Assembly: GCA_029261155.1 (NCBI GenBank)
Contig: JAJDBW010000047.1
Coordinates: 62,001 to 126,000 of the forward strand
Source of the DNA: Nitrospirota bacterium
Lineage (GTDB): Bacteria; Nitrospirota; Nitrospiria; SBBL01; JAADHI01
Length of the DNA: 64,000 nucleotides
Reading direction: 5' to 3'
Shown: one piece after another, positions 1 to 8,848 of the stretch
How positions within the stretch are numbered: the first letter of the stretch is position 1
Layout: every line of letters starts with the position of its first letter
Position numbers and translations under genes: made by a program
The notes under the pieces: model-generated
The model's database searches: none
The model's input: only the letters and a program-made list of their open reading frames with translations
What the model was told of the DNA's origin: nothing

Positions 1-2
1 TC

Positions 3-500
3 AACCGGGATCCGATTATCCATAACATCCAAGTCTTTCAAAACGAAAAAGGGAATATTATTTTGAATGCCCCTCTTCCGGGCGCAAAGAAGCCGAAGCC
101 GGGGGTCCAGCCGCTTGCTTACAAACCGCGAGGTGGGGTCTTGCATTATAAAAAAGGGAAACGTATTTCGCAGATGATTTGCGGGATGCACGAGTTTATG
201 CAGAGCTGGGGTTTTGTCGTGGACAATCCTTATTTTTCGAAAACGGAAAAAGATGGTCGCTATAAAATTGATGGACTGTTGCCAGGGACCTACACGGTGA
301 GTATTTGGCATCCGCATTATGAAGTCTACGAGAGGAAAGTGACCGTGCGCGCGAATCGGACGACGACCCTCGATTTTGCATTCGATGCCAGCTTGATCAA
401 TAATCCGGAATATGAGTCGCAAAAACAGTTTCGAATCAGCCCCGCAACGCCGGAAGACCATGAGCTGCGCGAAGGAGAAGAGCGCATCATCATGGATTAA
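3..500 (+). CDS. Secreted cupredoxin / carboxypeptidase-regulatory-like protein, 5' end cut by window
   Basis: The frame is open from base 3 to the stop at 498-500, so the gene begins outside the window; an apparent TTG start at 63 is internal. The readable part has a His in an N-x-D-x3-H pattern (codon 21-23), then Cys (180-182), His (189-191) and Met (198-200) spaced C-x2-H-x2-M. That is the type-1 copper ligand order and the amicyanin spacing. A beta-sandwich of the CarboxypepD_reg type follows (PGTYTVSIWHPHYE). The adjacent gene encodes a paralogue with the same layout. Probable role is periplasmic or extracellular electron transfer or copper binding; the function is inferred from motifs only. 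Confidence 0.75.
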   Translation, partial: NRDPIIHNIQVFQNEKGNIILNAPLPGAKKPKPGVQPLAYKPRGGVLHYKKGKRISQMICGMHEFMQSWGFVVDNPYFSKTEKDGRYKIDGLLPGTYTVSIWHPHYEVYERKVTVRANRTTTLDFAFDASLINNPEYESQKQFRISPATPEDHELREGEERIIMD

Positions 501-534
501 GAAGCCCCCTTTCCAGAGGGCAAGGGAATAGGCG

Positions 535-1407
535 ATGTCAAAATTTTTTATCCAGACAGGGGTTTTGAAGGGCGTTCTCTTCTTATTTATCCTGTGGGTC
601 CCGGTTTTGGGCTGGACTTACGAGGAGGTCGAGGTGACCTCCGGTGGGACATTAAAGGGCCGCGCCTTTTTACAGGGGACCACGCCGCCTGCTCGCATCT
701 ATCATCTCATTTTCTCTCCGAATATCGAATTCTGCCGGAATATTTCAGATGGAAATGGAAATCGAATCTTGCGTGAGTTCCGGGTTTCGGATGCGGGTGG
801 GTTTGAAAATGTATTGGTGGCCATCATCGGTGTCGGGAAGGGCAAGCCCTTCGACTTTACGCCAAAAATTAATATTGAGCATTGCCGGATGACCCCCTTT
901 GTGTCGGCCATACGTCATAGGCATCCCATCGCCCTTTCCAACAAAGATCCGATTACGCATGACGTTCAAGCCTATACCTTGAAGGGCGATTATACCTTTG
1001 CGATGTTCAACAAACCCATGCCCGCCAAGACGGAGGCGACACGGCAGGTCCTTTTCCGCGATGGTCATACTTTCTTCAGAACCCAGTGCGGGGTGCACGA
1101 TTATATGCAGTCTTGGGGGATGGCCGTTGGCAATCCCTACTTTGCCGTGACGGACGAGGACGGACACTTCGAAATTCCGGATGTGCCGCCGGGGACCTAT
1201 TATGTGGTGGCCTGGCATCCGCATCTAAAGCCGAAAGCGCAAGAAATTACGATTGAATCGGAAGAAAGCGTTTCAGTCGATTTTAATTTTGATGCCGCAG
1301 AGGTTCATATCCCCCTTCACGACCGTCAACTCAATTACCGCTTAAATACCTGGCTTGAGCCGCATCACCTTGTTCCTCCAACGGTTGAACTACAGATGTA
1401 CAACTAA
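535..1407 (+). CDS. Secreted cupredoxin / carboxypeptidase-regulatory-like protein
   Basis: The 290-residue protein starts with a clear signal peptide (hydrophobic residues 9-27). A region rich in paired His and Cys (residues 60-130) follows, then the probable copper ligands H142 (in NKDPITHDV), C185, H188 and M191. Residues about 200-255 form a CarboxypepD_reg-like beta domain with VPPGTYYVVAWHPH. It lies 34 bp after a paralogue with the same ligand pattern and is probably co-transcribed with it (AAGGGA-type ribosome site before the ATG). The C-x2-H-x2-M spacing matches amicyanins. No substrate or redox partner is identifiable nearby. Confidence 0.8.
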   Translation: MSKFFIQTGVLKGVLFLFILWVPVLGWTYEEVEVTSGGTLKGRAFLQGTTPPARIYHLIFSPNIEFCRNISDGNGNRILREFRVSDAGGFENVLVAIIGVGKGKPFDFTPKINIEHCRMTPFVSAIRHRHPIALSNKDPITHDVQAYTLKGDYTFAMFNKPMPAKTEATRQVLFRDGHTFFRTQCGVHDYMQSWGMAVGNPYFAVTDEDGHFEIPDVPPGTYYVVAWHPHLKPKAQEITIESEESVSVDFNFDAAEVHIPLHDRQLNYRLNTWLEPHHLVPPTVELQMYN

Positions 1408-1408
1408 G

Positions 1409-1434
1409 GGCAAGTTCGTTTGGCAAAACTTGCC
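1409..1434 (+). other. Perfect 8-bp hairpin just after the stop codon of the cupredoxin gene
   Basis: GGCAAGTT (1409-1416) and AACTTGCC (1427-1434) pair perfectly around a 10-nt loop, starting 2 nt after the TAA at 1405-1407. No U-tract follows, so it is not a classical intrinsic terminator. It may protect the 3' end or mark the transcript end. The gene-free stretch up to 1638 holds only a weak 66-codon TTG-started frame (1420-1620), which overlaps this hairpin and has no ribosome site. Confidence 0.4.
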
Positions 1435-1638
1435 ACGGGAAAAGCAGGACATAGTTGTCCAAAATTGGCGGAACGTATTTTATGTCCCATCAAAAAAATC
1501 CGCACGATCAATGTTGCCTTTTTTCCAAAGCGAAAGGAGATGATGCGCGCAGTTGAGAAGGTTCCGCGTTTTTTTAATGACACGACACTGAGATGGGCAA
1601 ACGAAAAAAAGTTTCCTTAATAAATTCAGACCTATAAA

Positions 1639-2187
1639 ATGACTCGTCGATCTTACAGGGGAAGTTTAAGCGCGCTTCAAAACGACCCGATCAGAATTTT
1701 AAAAGCCGAACACAATATATCACTTCTGCGATTGGATGCCATTGAGCGCTCGCTGCAATTTTTGGAAAGTCTTCCGAGGTCCGGAGTGCGAGAGGATAGT
1801 ACAGACGAACAGACGCACCTTCGAGATTGTTTAATCTCGCTTCAGCATCTGCTAGAACTTCATTTCCTTAAAGAGGAAGAGGCCTTATTCCCGGTATTGG
1901 CGGAATATATCGGTCGGGCAGGCGGCCCGATTGATGCGGTGGTCGACGAGCATACGCGTATTCGAAGCGCCTTGGGCGATTTAAGACAAAAGGTCACTGA
2001 TTTATGTGAATATCAGGGCGGTGAGAGGACAGCGATCTTAAGTGGCGTGACAGGCTTGGCCTACAAAACGACCGGCCTCCTTCGACTGCATATCTGCAAG
2101 GAAAATCAGATTCTCTTCGAAATTGGTGAAGACCTGCTCTCGACTGAAGAAAAAAGGAAGATTGCAATAAAGATCAAGACGATGTGA
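1639..2187 (+). CDS. Hemerythrin-like HHE domain protein
   Basis: This 182-residue soluble protein has the spaced His/Glu ligands of a hemerythrin HHE cation-binding four-helix bundle: H25 in AEHN, H75 and E79 in ELHFLKEEEALFP, H105 in VDEHTRIR, and H151 and E155 in LHICKENQILF. The family binds a di-iron centre and serves in O2 or NO sensing, iron storage or repair of nitrosylated iron centres. No regulatory domain is fused here. It stands alone, with the next gene more than 500 bp away, so context does not narrow the role. Confidence 0.85.
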   Translation: MTRRSYRGSLSALQNDPIRILKAEHNISLLRLDAIERSLQFLESLPRSGVREDSTDEQTHLRDCLISLQHLLELHFLKEEEALFPVLAEYIGRAGGPIDAVVDEHTRIRSALGDLRQKVTDLCEYQGGERTAILSGVTGLAYKTTGLLRLHICKENQILFEIGEDLLSTEEKRKIAIKIKTM

Positions 2188-2729
2188 GGCCGATCTGTTT
2201 TTCGTCGCTTTCGTAACAATCAGAGGGACTGGCCGAAGGGGGAAAATCGATCTTCCTTCATGCACATGGTGGTGGACGCTCCTGGATGATGTGTGCTCAA
2301 AAGGGTGAAAAAACGATTTTAGACATCAACCTGACTCCCTTAGCGAAAGGCGGCCTATCTGAACTTTTCTAGGTCCAAGCTCTTTTCTTGCCGGTAGAGC
2401 GACCAGTCTGCGAAGTGATATTATCCCTGTCCTCACAAAAGTGAAGCCTTAAAGATGGATTAAATCTCAGTTTCATACTCGGCTCTATTTATATAAGGTA
2501 GATATTTCCATCCTTTTCCCTCTTTTCTCCGCATAAGATATCGTTTCCTTATTTTGGATCTCCTTTTTCAGGAAAAGGATGTCGGGTGAAGGTATGAGAA
2601 TGCTTCGGATACTTAGAATATAAAAACACCTTCGATGATTTTATGGGTGACTTCCGGGAAGCAAATCCTATAAGATCTTGTTTGTTGTTAGGTTGTATGA
2701 TGAAGTAGACAAGAAAATAAGGAGTAAAC
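2188..2729. other. 542-bp intergenic region without a convincing gene
   Basis: No frame with plausible protein composition is present. A 7-bp AT-rich inverted repeat (TCCTTTT at 2561-2567 and AAAAGGA at 2573-2579) lies in the middle but has no U-tract in either direction. The last 100 bp presumably carry the promoter of the SWIB gene, whose ribosome site AAGGAG is near 2718; no confident -35/-10 pair could be picked out. Confidence 0.4.
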
Positions 2730-3056
2730 ATGGCAGAAGAAAAGGGACTAAAGAAAGCGGTAAAACTAAAGTCAGAGTTAGCAACATTTTTGGGCGAGAA
2801 GGAATTGCCTCGAACTGAGATCACTAAGAAACTATGGGACTACATTAAAAAAAATAAACTGCAAACCAAATCCGTCAACGGAAAGCCGGAAAACGCCGGC
2901 AAATATATTGTGGCTGATTCTAAATTACTCACGATATTTAAAAATACGAAATCGAAAAGCAAGTCAGGCAAGTTGACCGATTTAACCCAGATGAAGGAAG
3001 GCCAAACAATCGATATGATGCAGATGGCCGCCGTTGTCGGAGCGAATGTAGAGTAA
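2730..3056 (+). CDS. SWIB/MDM2 domain protein
   Basis: The 108-residue protein is nearly all one SWIB/MDM2 fold: a Lys-rich start, then LATFLGEKELPRTEITKKLW, DYIKKNKLQ, and IVADSKLLTIF near residues 62-75. In eukaryotes this fold belongs to SWI/SNF chromatin remodelers. Stand-alone bacterial copies occur in Chlamydia and scattered environmental phyla, where a nucleoid or topoisomerase-associated role has been proposed but not fixed. The basic linker (KNTKSKSKSGK) would suit nucleic-acid contact. A strong AAGGAG ribosome site precedes the ATG. The gene is isolated between two long gaps. Confidence 0.85.
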   Translation: MAEEKGLKKAVKLKSELATFLGEKELPRTEITKKLWDYIKKNKLQTKSVNGKPENAGKYIVADSKLLTIFKNTKSKSKSGKLTDLTQMKEGQTIDMMQMAAVVGANVE

Positions 3057-3818
3057 GGCCGAATACCTTGCCGTTAAAGACCGAGGGACCTTCAAGATCG
3101 GAAGACCTTCAGCTGTTCTTTGAAATAGGATCCTCCCGATAAAGCCCAAAAGCGCCCTCATACGCAACCGATTTTTTTCCATTCTCTTGTTTTTGGATGC
3201 CATTTTACCAAGCCTGTCATCGCTGCAGGGCATGCGGTGATCCTCGTTGATTTGTTCGTCCAAATGCCGAAGGTGATCCTAGGGTCAGGTCTCTGCTCGA
3301 GCCGGATCGACCTTTAATTCGGCGAAAGAGAAATTCAGAGCTTCCGGTTTTTCGGCCCTTATTGAAGATTTTCCGGGGATAAAGGCGTAGGTGAAATCCG
3401 TGGCGAAGATCAATGGATTAGGGGCGAAACGAAGCGGGATGGGCTTCCTTTATGGGAGCAGCAAGAAGTCGTCCGGCGACCTCGCGTCTTTGACAGGCAT
3501 GTTCGCTGCGCTGACTTTTCCTCTAGTTTTCGCGGGCAAGTTTATTCCCCTCGTCCTTATGTAGGCTCAGGGGCGACTCAGCGAAACATCTTTTAAAAAG
3601 AGTATAGGATGCGTCGGTGGTGAAGGGCGCTCGCTCCTCCCAAGCCTCTCCGAGTTCTGAGTTGTTCTGAAACACCCTTCCCTTTTGAATTGTATCTGAG
3701 ATGCTGTCGTCATGATCAGGGTATTCGTTTTAAAAACCAATTCAGGACATGCCTTCGATCATGATGACGTTGATTCTTCGAAACAGGCGTTTTACCACAG
3801 CGCTTAAATAGGATAGGT
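3057..3818. other. 762-bp intergenic region, gene-poor
   Basis: The only frame with protein-like composition is the 57-codon membrane peptide listed separately at 3391-3564. A minus-strand frame at 2982-3263 overlaps the SWIB gene and has no family-like features. No tRNA cloverleaf or riboswitch consensus was recognised. The stretch may hold remnants of decayed genes. Confidence 0.35.
3391..3564 (+). CDS. Possible small membrane peptide (57 aa)
   Basis: A GTG-started frame directly follows an in-frame TAG and runs 57 codons to TAG at 3562-3564. The first half is basic and Gly/Ser-rich. The second half (LASLTGMFAALTFPLVFAG onward) is hydrophobic enough to span a membrane once. The ribosome site is poor (a GGGGATAAAGG-like stretch upstream). 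No family is recognised. It could be chance coding in an otherwise empty 760-bp gap. Confidence 0.25.
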   Translation: MKSVAKINGLGAKRSGMGFLYGSSKKSSGDLASLTGMFAALTFPLVFAGKFIPLVLM

Positions 3819-4217
3819 ATGCATTTTTTTATTTCGCCGCAACTTGTTTTGATCGTTATGATCGAGCTCATCCTGTGCTACTTGACCTATCGCAAAGGCT
3901 GGGGTGCATGGCCGCTGAGCGTTGTCATTGTGAGCGTGATCACGCTCTATGTCTTTGCAGCCGGGGCCTATGATACGGCGTTTAGAAATGTGGAACTGAG
4001 ACAGCTTGAATACCGTGCTGAATTCGATCGATTAACAATGACGGGCTCACTGAGCGACCAAAACCTAGCCATGACCCAAATGGACAGCATCAGGCAGATT
4101 GGAATGCTTGAGGCCGAAAATGAAATATCGCTAATCCTCTATAAGATTGCCTTTTTTGGTCTAGGCATCCTTATTCCGCTCATCCTAAAAGAAAAAAAAT
4201 CTAAAAAGAAAAATTAA
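3819..4217 (+). CDS. Hypothetical membrane protein (132 aa)
   Basis: Three predicted transmembrane segments are visible: residues about 6-24, 32-52 and 105-121. They flank a mainly polar segment (about 55-103) and the protein ends in a very basic tail (KEKKSKKKN). The two N-terminal helices are joined by a short basic loop (TYRKGWGAW). No family is recognised and no neighbour suggests a function. The ATG follows ATAGGATAGGT, a weak ribosome site. Confidence 0.6.
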   Translation: MHFFISPQLVLIVMIELILCYLTYRKGWGAWPLSVVIVSVITLYVFAAGAYDTAFRNVELRQLEYRAEFDRLTMTGSLSDQNLAMTQMDSIRQIGMLEAENEISLILYKIAFFGLGILIPLILKEKKSKKKN

Positions 4218-4246
4218 ATTTTCCTGCTTGAGGCCGCCGTCCACAT

Positions 4247-4268
4247 TCAAAAATCACTCTATTTTTGA
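4247..4268. terminator. AT-rich hairpin between convergent genes
   Basis: TCAAAAAT (4247-4254) and ATTTTTGA (4261-4268) form a perfect 8-bp stem around a 6-nt loop, 30 bp after the membrane-protein stop and before the end of the convergent ABC ATPase gene. The position suits a bidirectional terminator, but the stem is AT-rich and has no separate GC clamp, so termination strength is doubtful. Confidence 0.35.
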
Positions 4269-4398
4269 GAGGATGTTTGGAGGCATCGTCGAAGTGCTGT
4301 CTCTTGTCATTTGAAATCGCCTAAATATAAAGTCGTTTTGTGCCCAAGGCATTCGAATGGTCGTCGTATGCCGGGGCGTAGGATTCACAAATCGGCTG

Positions 4399-6429
4399 TT
4401 ACAAATAGAGTATGCAGTTTGTGTGGTGCGTGTCGGTGAGGGTCGCGGATGCGGGAAAATGTTTACGGCACTCCGGCATCATCTGGGGGCAGCGGGGATG
4501 AAAGTGGCATCCCTGAGGGGGATTGATCGGAGAAGGGAGATCGCCTTCGAGTTGAATGATCATTCGTTTTTCTTCTGGATCAACTTGCGGAACGGCCGAA
4601 AGTAAGGCCTGTGTATAGGGGTGTTTCGGATCGCTCAAGACCTCGTCTACCGTGCCGTATTCCACAATCCGCCCGAGATACATCACGGCGACTTCGTGCG
4701 CGAAATATTCCACCACCGACAGATTGTGCGTAATAAACAAATAGGTCAGCCCGAATCTCGCCTGCAGTTGTTTGAGCAAGTTGAGGATCTGCGCCTGGAC
4801 CGACACGTCCAGGGCGCTGGTGGGCTCGTCGCAGATGATGAGTTTAGGTTCGACGGCCAAGACCCGCGCGATGCTGATCCGCTGGCGCTGACCGCCGGAG
4901 AATTCATGAGGATAGCGCCGTTTGGCCTCCGACGGCAGGCCCACCTGGTCCAGCAGTTCGTCCACTCTGCGTTCGCGCGCTTCTTTTTGTCCTTCAATCC
5001 CTTGGGCGATCATGCCTTCCTTGATGATGTCTCCGACCAACATCCGTGGGTTTAGCGAGGAATAGGGATCTTGAAAAATAATTTGAAATTCGCGCCGACG
5101 CGATCGAAGTGCCTCACCCGAAAGCGTGCACAAGTCGCTTCCTTCAAATCGCACCGATCCCGCCGTCGGCCGGATCAACTGTAGAATACCCTTGCCCGCC
5201 GTCGTTTTCCCGCAGCCCGACTCCCCCACCAAGGCGACTGTCCGACCTTTTTGGATGGACAAGGAAATCCCATCCACTGCTTTCACCTGGCCCACCACCC
5301 GTTTGAGCAGTCCCCGTTTTACCGGAAAATGAATCTTGAGATCGGAAACTTCCAGTAGCGGCGTCCCTTCGTCCGCTTGCATCTTCGTCTCCGCTGGGGC
5401 CGCTTGGTCTGCGCTTGGTGCTTGTTTTGTCTCCGGCGGATTTTCGAGTTCAGCCAAGTGGCAGCGCAGCCCGCCATCCGCAGAGGGTGTCCATTCGGGA
5501 ACCACGGTGGCGCAATGCTCCAAAGCGAGGTCGCAACGGTTGGCGAAGCGGCAGCCCGTGAAAACACGGTTTAAGGGCGGGACCGTGCCTCGGATGATTT
5601 CCAGATCCTGTCCGCGTTTTTTCTTCACCGGCAGCGAGCTGAAAAGCTTTTTGGAATAAGGATGCCGGGGGTTGGCAAAAAAGGCCTCGCGCCCAGCCAT
5701 CTCCACGATTTCGCCCGCGTACATCACCGCCACCCGTTCGGCCATTTCCGAGACCACGGCCAGGTCGTGGGTAATAAGTAAGATCGCCATGCCGCGCTCG
5801 GCCTGCAGCTTCCTTAACAGATCCAATATCTGCGCCTGAATGGTCACATCCAGCGCCGTTGTCGGTTCGTCGGCAATCAACAGATCGGGCTCGCCCGCCA
5901 AGGCCATGGCGATCATCACGCGTTGTTTCATACCGCCGGAAATCTGATGGGGATATTCGCCGTAGCGGTTAAGCGGATCGGGAATGCCGACGAGGTCGAG
6001 CAAGTCCACTGCGCGGTCTTTTGCAGCGGCTTGATCGAGCTTAAGATGATGTTCCAGGGTCTCCCGAATCTGATAGCCGATGGTCATCACCGGATTGAGG
6101 CTGGACATGGGTTCTTGAAAGATCATCGAGATCCGTCTACCGCGCAGGCGCCGCATTGCGACCTCCGGAACTTGGCACAGGTCCTCGCCCTCCAGCAAAA
6201 TTTCACCGGAGACGATGCGGCCCGCCGGTTCCGGGACCAGCTTCATAATCGAGAGGGCGGTCATCGACTTGCCGCAACCCGACTCGCCGACGAGCCCAAA
6301 AGTCTGGCCGCGCGGAATGTCGAAGCTCACGCCATCGACGGCGCGAACGAGTCCTTCCTCCGTATGGAACCAGGTCTTGAGGTCTTTGATTTGAAGGAGC
6401 GGCGGGTTTTTTTCAATCGTCTGATGCAT
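4399..6429 (-). CDS. Oligopeptide-type ABC importer, fused double ATPase (DppD-DppF / YejF type)
   Basis: Two complete ABC ATPase domains sit in one 676-residue chain. The first has Walker A at 48-55 (GESGCGKS), signature ISGGMKQR at 163-170 and Walker B LLIADEP at 183-189. The second has Walker A from 402 and signature FSGGQRQR. Each is followed by an oligopeptide-transporter C-terminal segment with Cys pairs (CRFANRC near 293-299 and CHFHPRC near the end), as in Dpp/Opp ATPases. An Ala/Pro/Glu-rich linker (330-355) joins the halves. It follows the DppC-type permease with no spacer and powers peptide uptake with the three genes upstream. Confidence 0.92.
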   Translation of the reverse strand: MHQTIEKNPPLLQIKDLKTWFHTEEGLVRAVDGVSFDIPRGQTFGLVGESGCGKSMTALSIMKLVPEPAGRIVSGEILLEGEDLCQVPEVAMRRLRGRRISMIFQEPMSSLNPVMTIGYQIRETLEHHLKLDQAAAKDRAVDLLDLVGIPDPLNRYGEYPHQISGGMKQRVMIAMALAGEPDLLIADEPTTALDVTIQAQILDLLRKLQAERGMAILLITHDLAVVSEMAERVAVMYAGEIVEMAGREAFFANPRHPYSKKLFSSLPVKKKRGQDLEIIRGTVPPLNRVFTGCRFANRCDLALEHCATVVPEWTPSADGGLRCHLAELENPPETKQAPSADQAAPAETKMQADEGTPLLEVSDLKIHFPVKRGLLKRVVGQVKAVDGISLSIQKGRTVALVGESGCGKTTAGKGILQLIRPTAGSVRFEGSDLCTLSGEALRSRRREFQIIFQDPYSSLNPRMLVGDIIKEGMIAQGIEGQKEARERRVDELLDQVGLPSEAKRRYPHEFSGGQRQRISIARVLAVEPKLIICDEPTSALDVSVQAQILNLLKQLQARFGLTYLFITHNLSVVEYFAHEVAVMYLGRIVEYGTVDEVLSDPKHPYTQALLSAVPQVDPEEKRMIIQLEGDLPSPINPPQGCHFHPRCPQMMPECRKHFPASATLTDTHHTNCILYL

Positions 6430-7869
6430 TTACGATCTCCCTCGAAGCCGTGGATCGAAGGCGTCGCGCACGCCGTCGGAAAAGACATTGGCGGAGAGTA
6501 CCAGGCCAAACATCAAAATAAAGGCGGCGGAGAGCGACCACCACACCACAGGTTCGCGCGCCAGCTCCAGGCGGGCGCTGTTGATCATGTTGCCCCAGGA
6601 GATCATGGCCGGGTCCACCCCCACCCCGACATAGGCAAGCACGGCTTCGGCCAGGACGAGGCCGCTGAAATCCAAGACCACCGAAATTAAGATAATGTGC
6701 ATGACATTCGGCAGGATGTGGCGGACGAGAATTGCGCCGTTGCTCACGCCCAAGGCGGTTGCGGCCTGCACGTATTCCAGCTCGCGGAGCTTGAGTGTTT
6801 CTCCGCGCAGTAGGCGGCAGAGGCCGATCCAGCCGGTGACGCCCAGAATGATGCAAAGAAACAAGAGGCGGACGTCGGCCCGTTCCGTCACACTGGAAAA
6901 TGCCTCGGCGTTTTTGTCCATGTAGACCTGAAGAATTAAGACTGCCGCCGCAATGAGCAGGACCCCCGGTATCGAGCTTAAGGTGGTGTAGAGATATTGA
7001 ATGAGATCGTCGATCCAGCCGCGAAAGTAGCCGGCGGCGATGCCCAGGGAGACGGCGAAAGGCAGCATCACAAGTGTCGTCAAGGTGCCGATGACCAAGC
7101 CTGTACGAATGCCTTTCAGCGTGAGATACAGTACATCCTGCCCGACCTTGTCCGTACCAAAAAGATGGTATTGGGTGCTGAGGGGGATGACGACAGCGCT
7201 CAAGATCAGAATCGAGGTGAGGGTGATCAAAATCCCCTTCCAGGCGGTTTCGCATTCGCCGCGCATAACAAGGCCCGCCATTTCTCCGAAGCCTTTTCGG
7301 TGATGTCGGCTTAAGCGCAGGATAAAGGCCCCGGTCAAGATTCCCGCCAGCACGAGGCCCGTCGTCCCACCCCGGAGGACAAGGGCCAGTAGATCGGCGC
7401 TCCGTTCCGTTTCCGGATGTTGAAGGTGCGCACCGCCGTAAACCAAGCGGGGATAGTCGCGGCGCTGCGTGCCGTCTTCGACCGTGATCATTTCTTTGGT
7501 AAAGGCATAGGCGGCCAAGGGCGCGGAGTAGCTGCGTTCGGTGTTGCTTTTCAGGTCTTCCAGAAGCCAGTCGAGGAGAGAGAGCACCTCAGGACTGTAT
7601 TGGATTTCTTGATTCGCTTCGGTCACCGGAAGCGGCTTGCGAAAATGAAAAGAATCCGTGAGGCCGATGGCAATGTAGAAAAGCAAGACGACAAGGGAGG
7701 ACATCACGAGCGGTCGTCGGCGGACTTGCCGCCAAGGGGCGCGGAGATGTTCTCGCTTGATCGCATAAAAGGAAAAAGCCAAGAGCGCGGCCAGGAGCAG
7801 GTAAACCAAGGCATCCGTCCAAAGGACGACGGGTTGAAAAGAGAGCGCGGCCATCTTCGATTCCCCCAT
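6430..7869 (-). CDS. Oligopeptide-type ABC importer permease (DppC / YejE type)
   Basis: A 479-residue inner-membrane permease. The N-terminal part is extended: one helix near 15-35, a second near 53-70, then a roughly 95-residue polar insert and another helix, before the conserved BPD_transp_1 domain at about 260-470. The extension recalls YejE-type permeases rather than short DppC. The EAA-loop region reads EYVQAATALGVSNGAILVRHILPN. The ORF starts at ATG 7869; ATG six codons later (MAALSFQ) is an alternative start. It lies 4 bp after the upstream permease gene and its stop abuts the ATPase start, so translation is probably coupled. Confidence 0.9.
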   Translation of the reverse strand: MGESKMAALSFQPVVLWTDALVYLLLAALLAFSFYAIKREHLRAPWRQVRRRPLVMSSLVVLLFYIAIGLTDSFHFRKPLPVTEANQEIQYSPEVLSLLDWLLEDLKSNTERSYSAPLAAYAFTKEMITVEDGTQRRDYPRLVYGGAHLQHPETERSADLLALVLRGGTTGLVLAGILTGAFILRLSRHHRKGFGEMAGLVMRGECETAWKGILITLTSILILSAVVIPLSTQYHLFGTDKVGQDVLYLTLKGIRTGLVIGTLTTLVMLPFAVSLGIAAGYFRGWIDDLIQYLYTTLSSIPGVLLIAAAVLILQVYMDKNAEAFSSVTERADVRLLFLCIILGVTGWIGLCRLLRGETLKLRELEYVQAATALGVSNGAILVRHILPNVMHIILISVVLDFSGLVLAEAVLAYVGVGVDPAMISWGNMINSARLELAREPVVWWSLSAAFILMFGLVLSANVFSDGVRDAFDPRLRGRS

Positions 7870-7873
7870 GGGC

Positions 7874-8848
7874 CTATAACCTCACGCGGGGATCGACCCA
7901 GGTATAGGAGATATCCGTCAAGATCAATCCGACGATGTAGAGGACAGAGCCCAAGAAAACCATGGCGCGGACGATGCCAAAGTCCTGGCTGTTGATGGCG
8001 TCTATGGTATAGCTGCCCAGGCCGGGGATGCTGAAAAAGGATTCGGTGATGAGGCTGCCCATGAAGAGCAGGGGGATCACGACCACAACGCCCGTTAAGA
8101 TGGGGACGAGGGCATTCCGGAGCACATGGCTGAAAAGGACAGCCAATTCAGAGAGCCCTTTTGCGCGGGCGGAGCGGACATAGTCCTTACCGATTTCTTC
8201 GAGAAAAATCGTGCGGTACCAGCGCATGCCGCTGCCGACGCCAGAGATTAGGCCAACGACCACGGGCAGGACAATGAATTTAATCGCGTCCCATCCGGTG
8301 TCGTAGCCGGAGATGGGCACCAGCCGTAAGGTTTTGCTAAAGATAAATTGCCCGCCGATGATGTAAAACAGCGAGGAGATGGACATCATCGCCACGGCGA
8401 GCACCACGCCGTAGGCGTCGATGTAGGTGGCGCGGAAAAAGGCGATGAGCATGGCCGCCGTGATGTTGACCAGCAGGCCGACAATTAGGCCCGGTACGGC
8501 GATGGCCAGGCTGGGTCCCATGCGCTGCCGAATGTCGGCGCCGATGTTCCGGCCGTCGTCGGCCCGGCCGAAATCGAAGAGAAACAAGCGGATGGATTTT
8601 TCGTAAAAAATGGTGTGGGTGAATTTCGCCATGCCCTCGGCAGCCGGATTGAAGGCGATAGGCTTATCGTAACCGTGGTCGGCCTTCCATTTTTCCATGG
8701 CCTCGGGCGTGACGCGCTTCATGCCCAGATGCAGCCGCGCCATGTCGTCGGGTGTGTTGACCACGAAGAAGAGCAGAAAGGTCAGGAGATTCACGCCAAT
8801 CAGGATGGGGATTGCGTAGGCGATGCGCCGGATGATGTAGCTCAGCAC
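7874..8848 (-). CDS. Oligopeptide-type ABC importer permease (DppB / YejB type)
   Basis: The chosen GTG start (8848) gives a 324-residue protein beginning LSYIIRRIAYAIPILIGVN, the canonical start of DppB/YejB permeases. The frame is open far upstream but only as a shadow of the binding-protein gene. Six helices are visible, with an EAA loop (DYVRSARAKGLSELAVLFSHVLRNALVP) and the terminal WVDPRVRL typical of the family. The insert after helix 1 (MKRVTPEAMEKWKADHGYDKP) is also usual. GTGCTGA at the junction makes the start overlap the upstream stop, a sign of translational coupling. Confidence 0.92.
   Translation of the reverse strand: MLSYIIRRIAYAIPILIGVNLLTFLLFFVVNTPDDMARLHLGMKRVTPEAMEKWKADHGYDKPIAFNPAAEGMAKFTHTIFYEKSIRLFLFDFGRADDGRNIGADIRQRMGPSLAIAVPGLIVGLLVNITAAMLIAFFRATYIDAYGVVLAVAMMSISSLFYIIGGQFIFSKTLRLVPISGYDTGWDAIKFIVLPVVVGLISGVGSGMRWYRTIFLEEIGKDYVRSARAKGLSELAVLFSHVLRNALVPILTGVVVVIPLLFMGSLITESFFSIPGLGSYTIDAINSQDFGIVRAMVFLGSVLYIVGLILTDISYTWVDPRVRL

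Noticed and set aside
1420-1620. 66-codon TTG-started frame after the cupredoxin gene
   Set aside because: It overlaps the stop-adjacent hairpin, has no ribosome site and its composition resembles no family.
2982-3263. 93-codon minus-strand frame
   Set aside because: It overlaps the end of the SWIB gene and has shadow-like composition.
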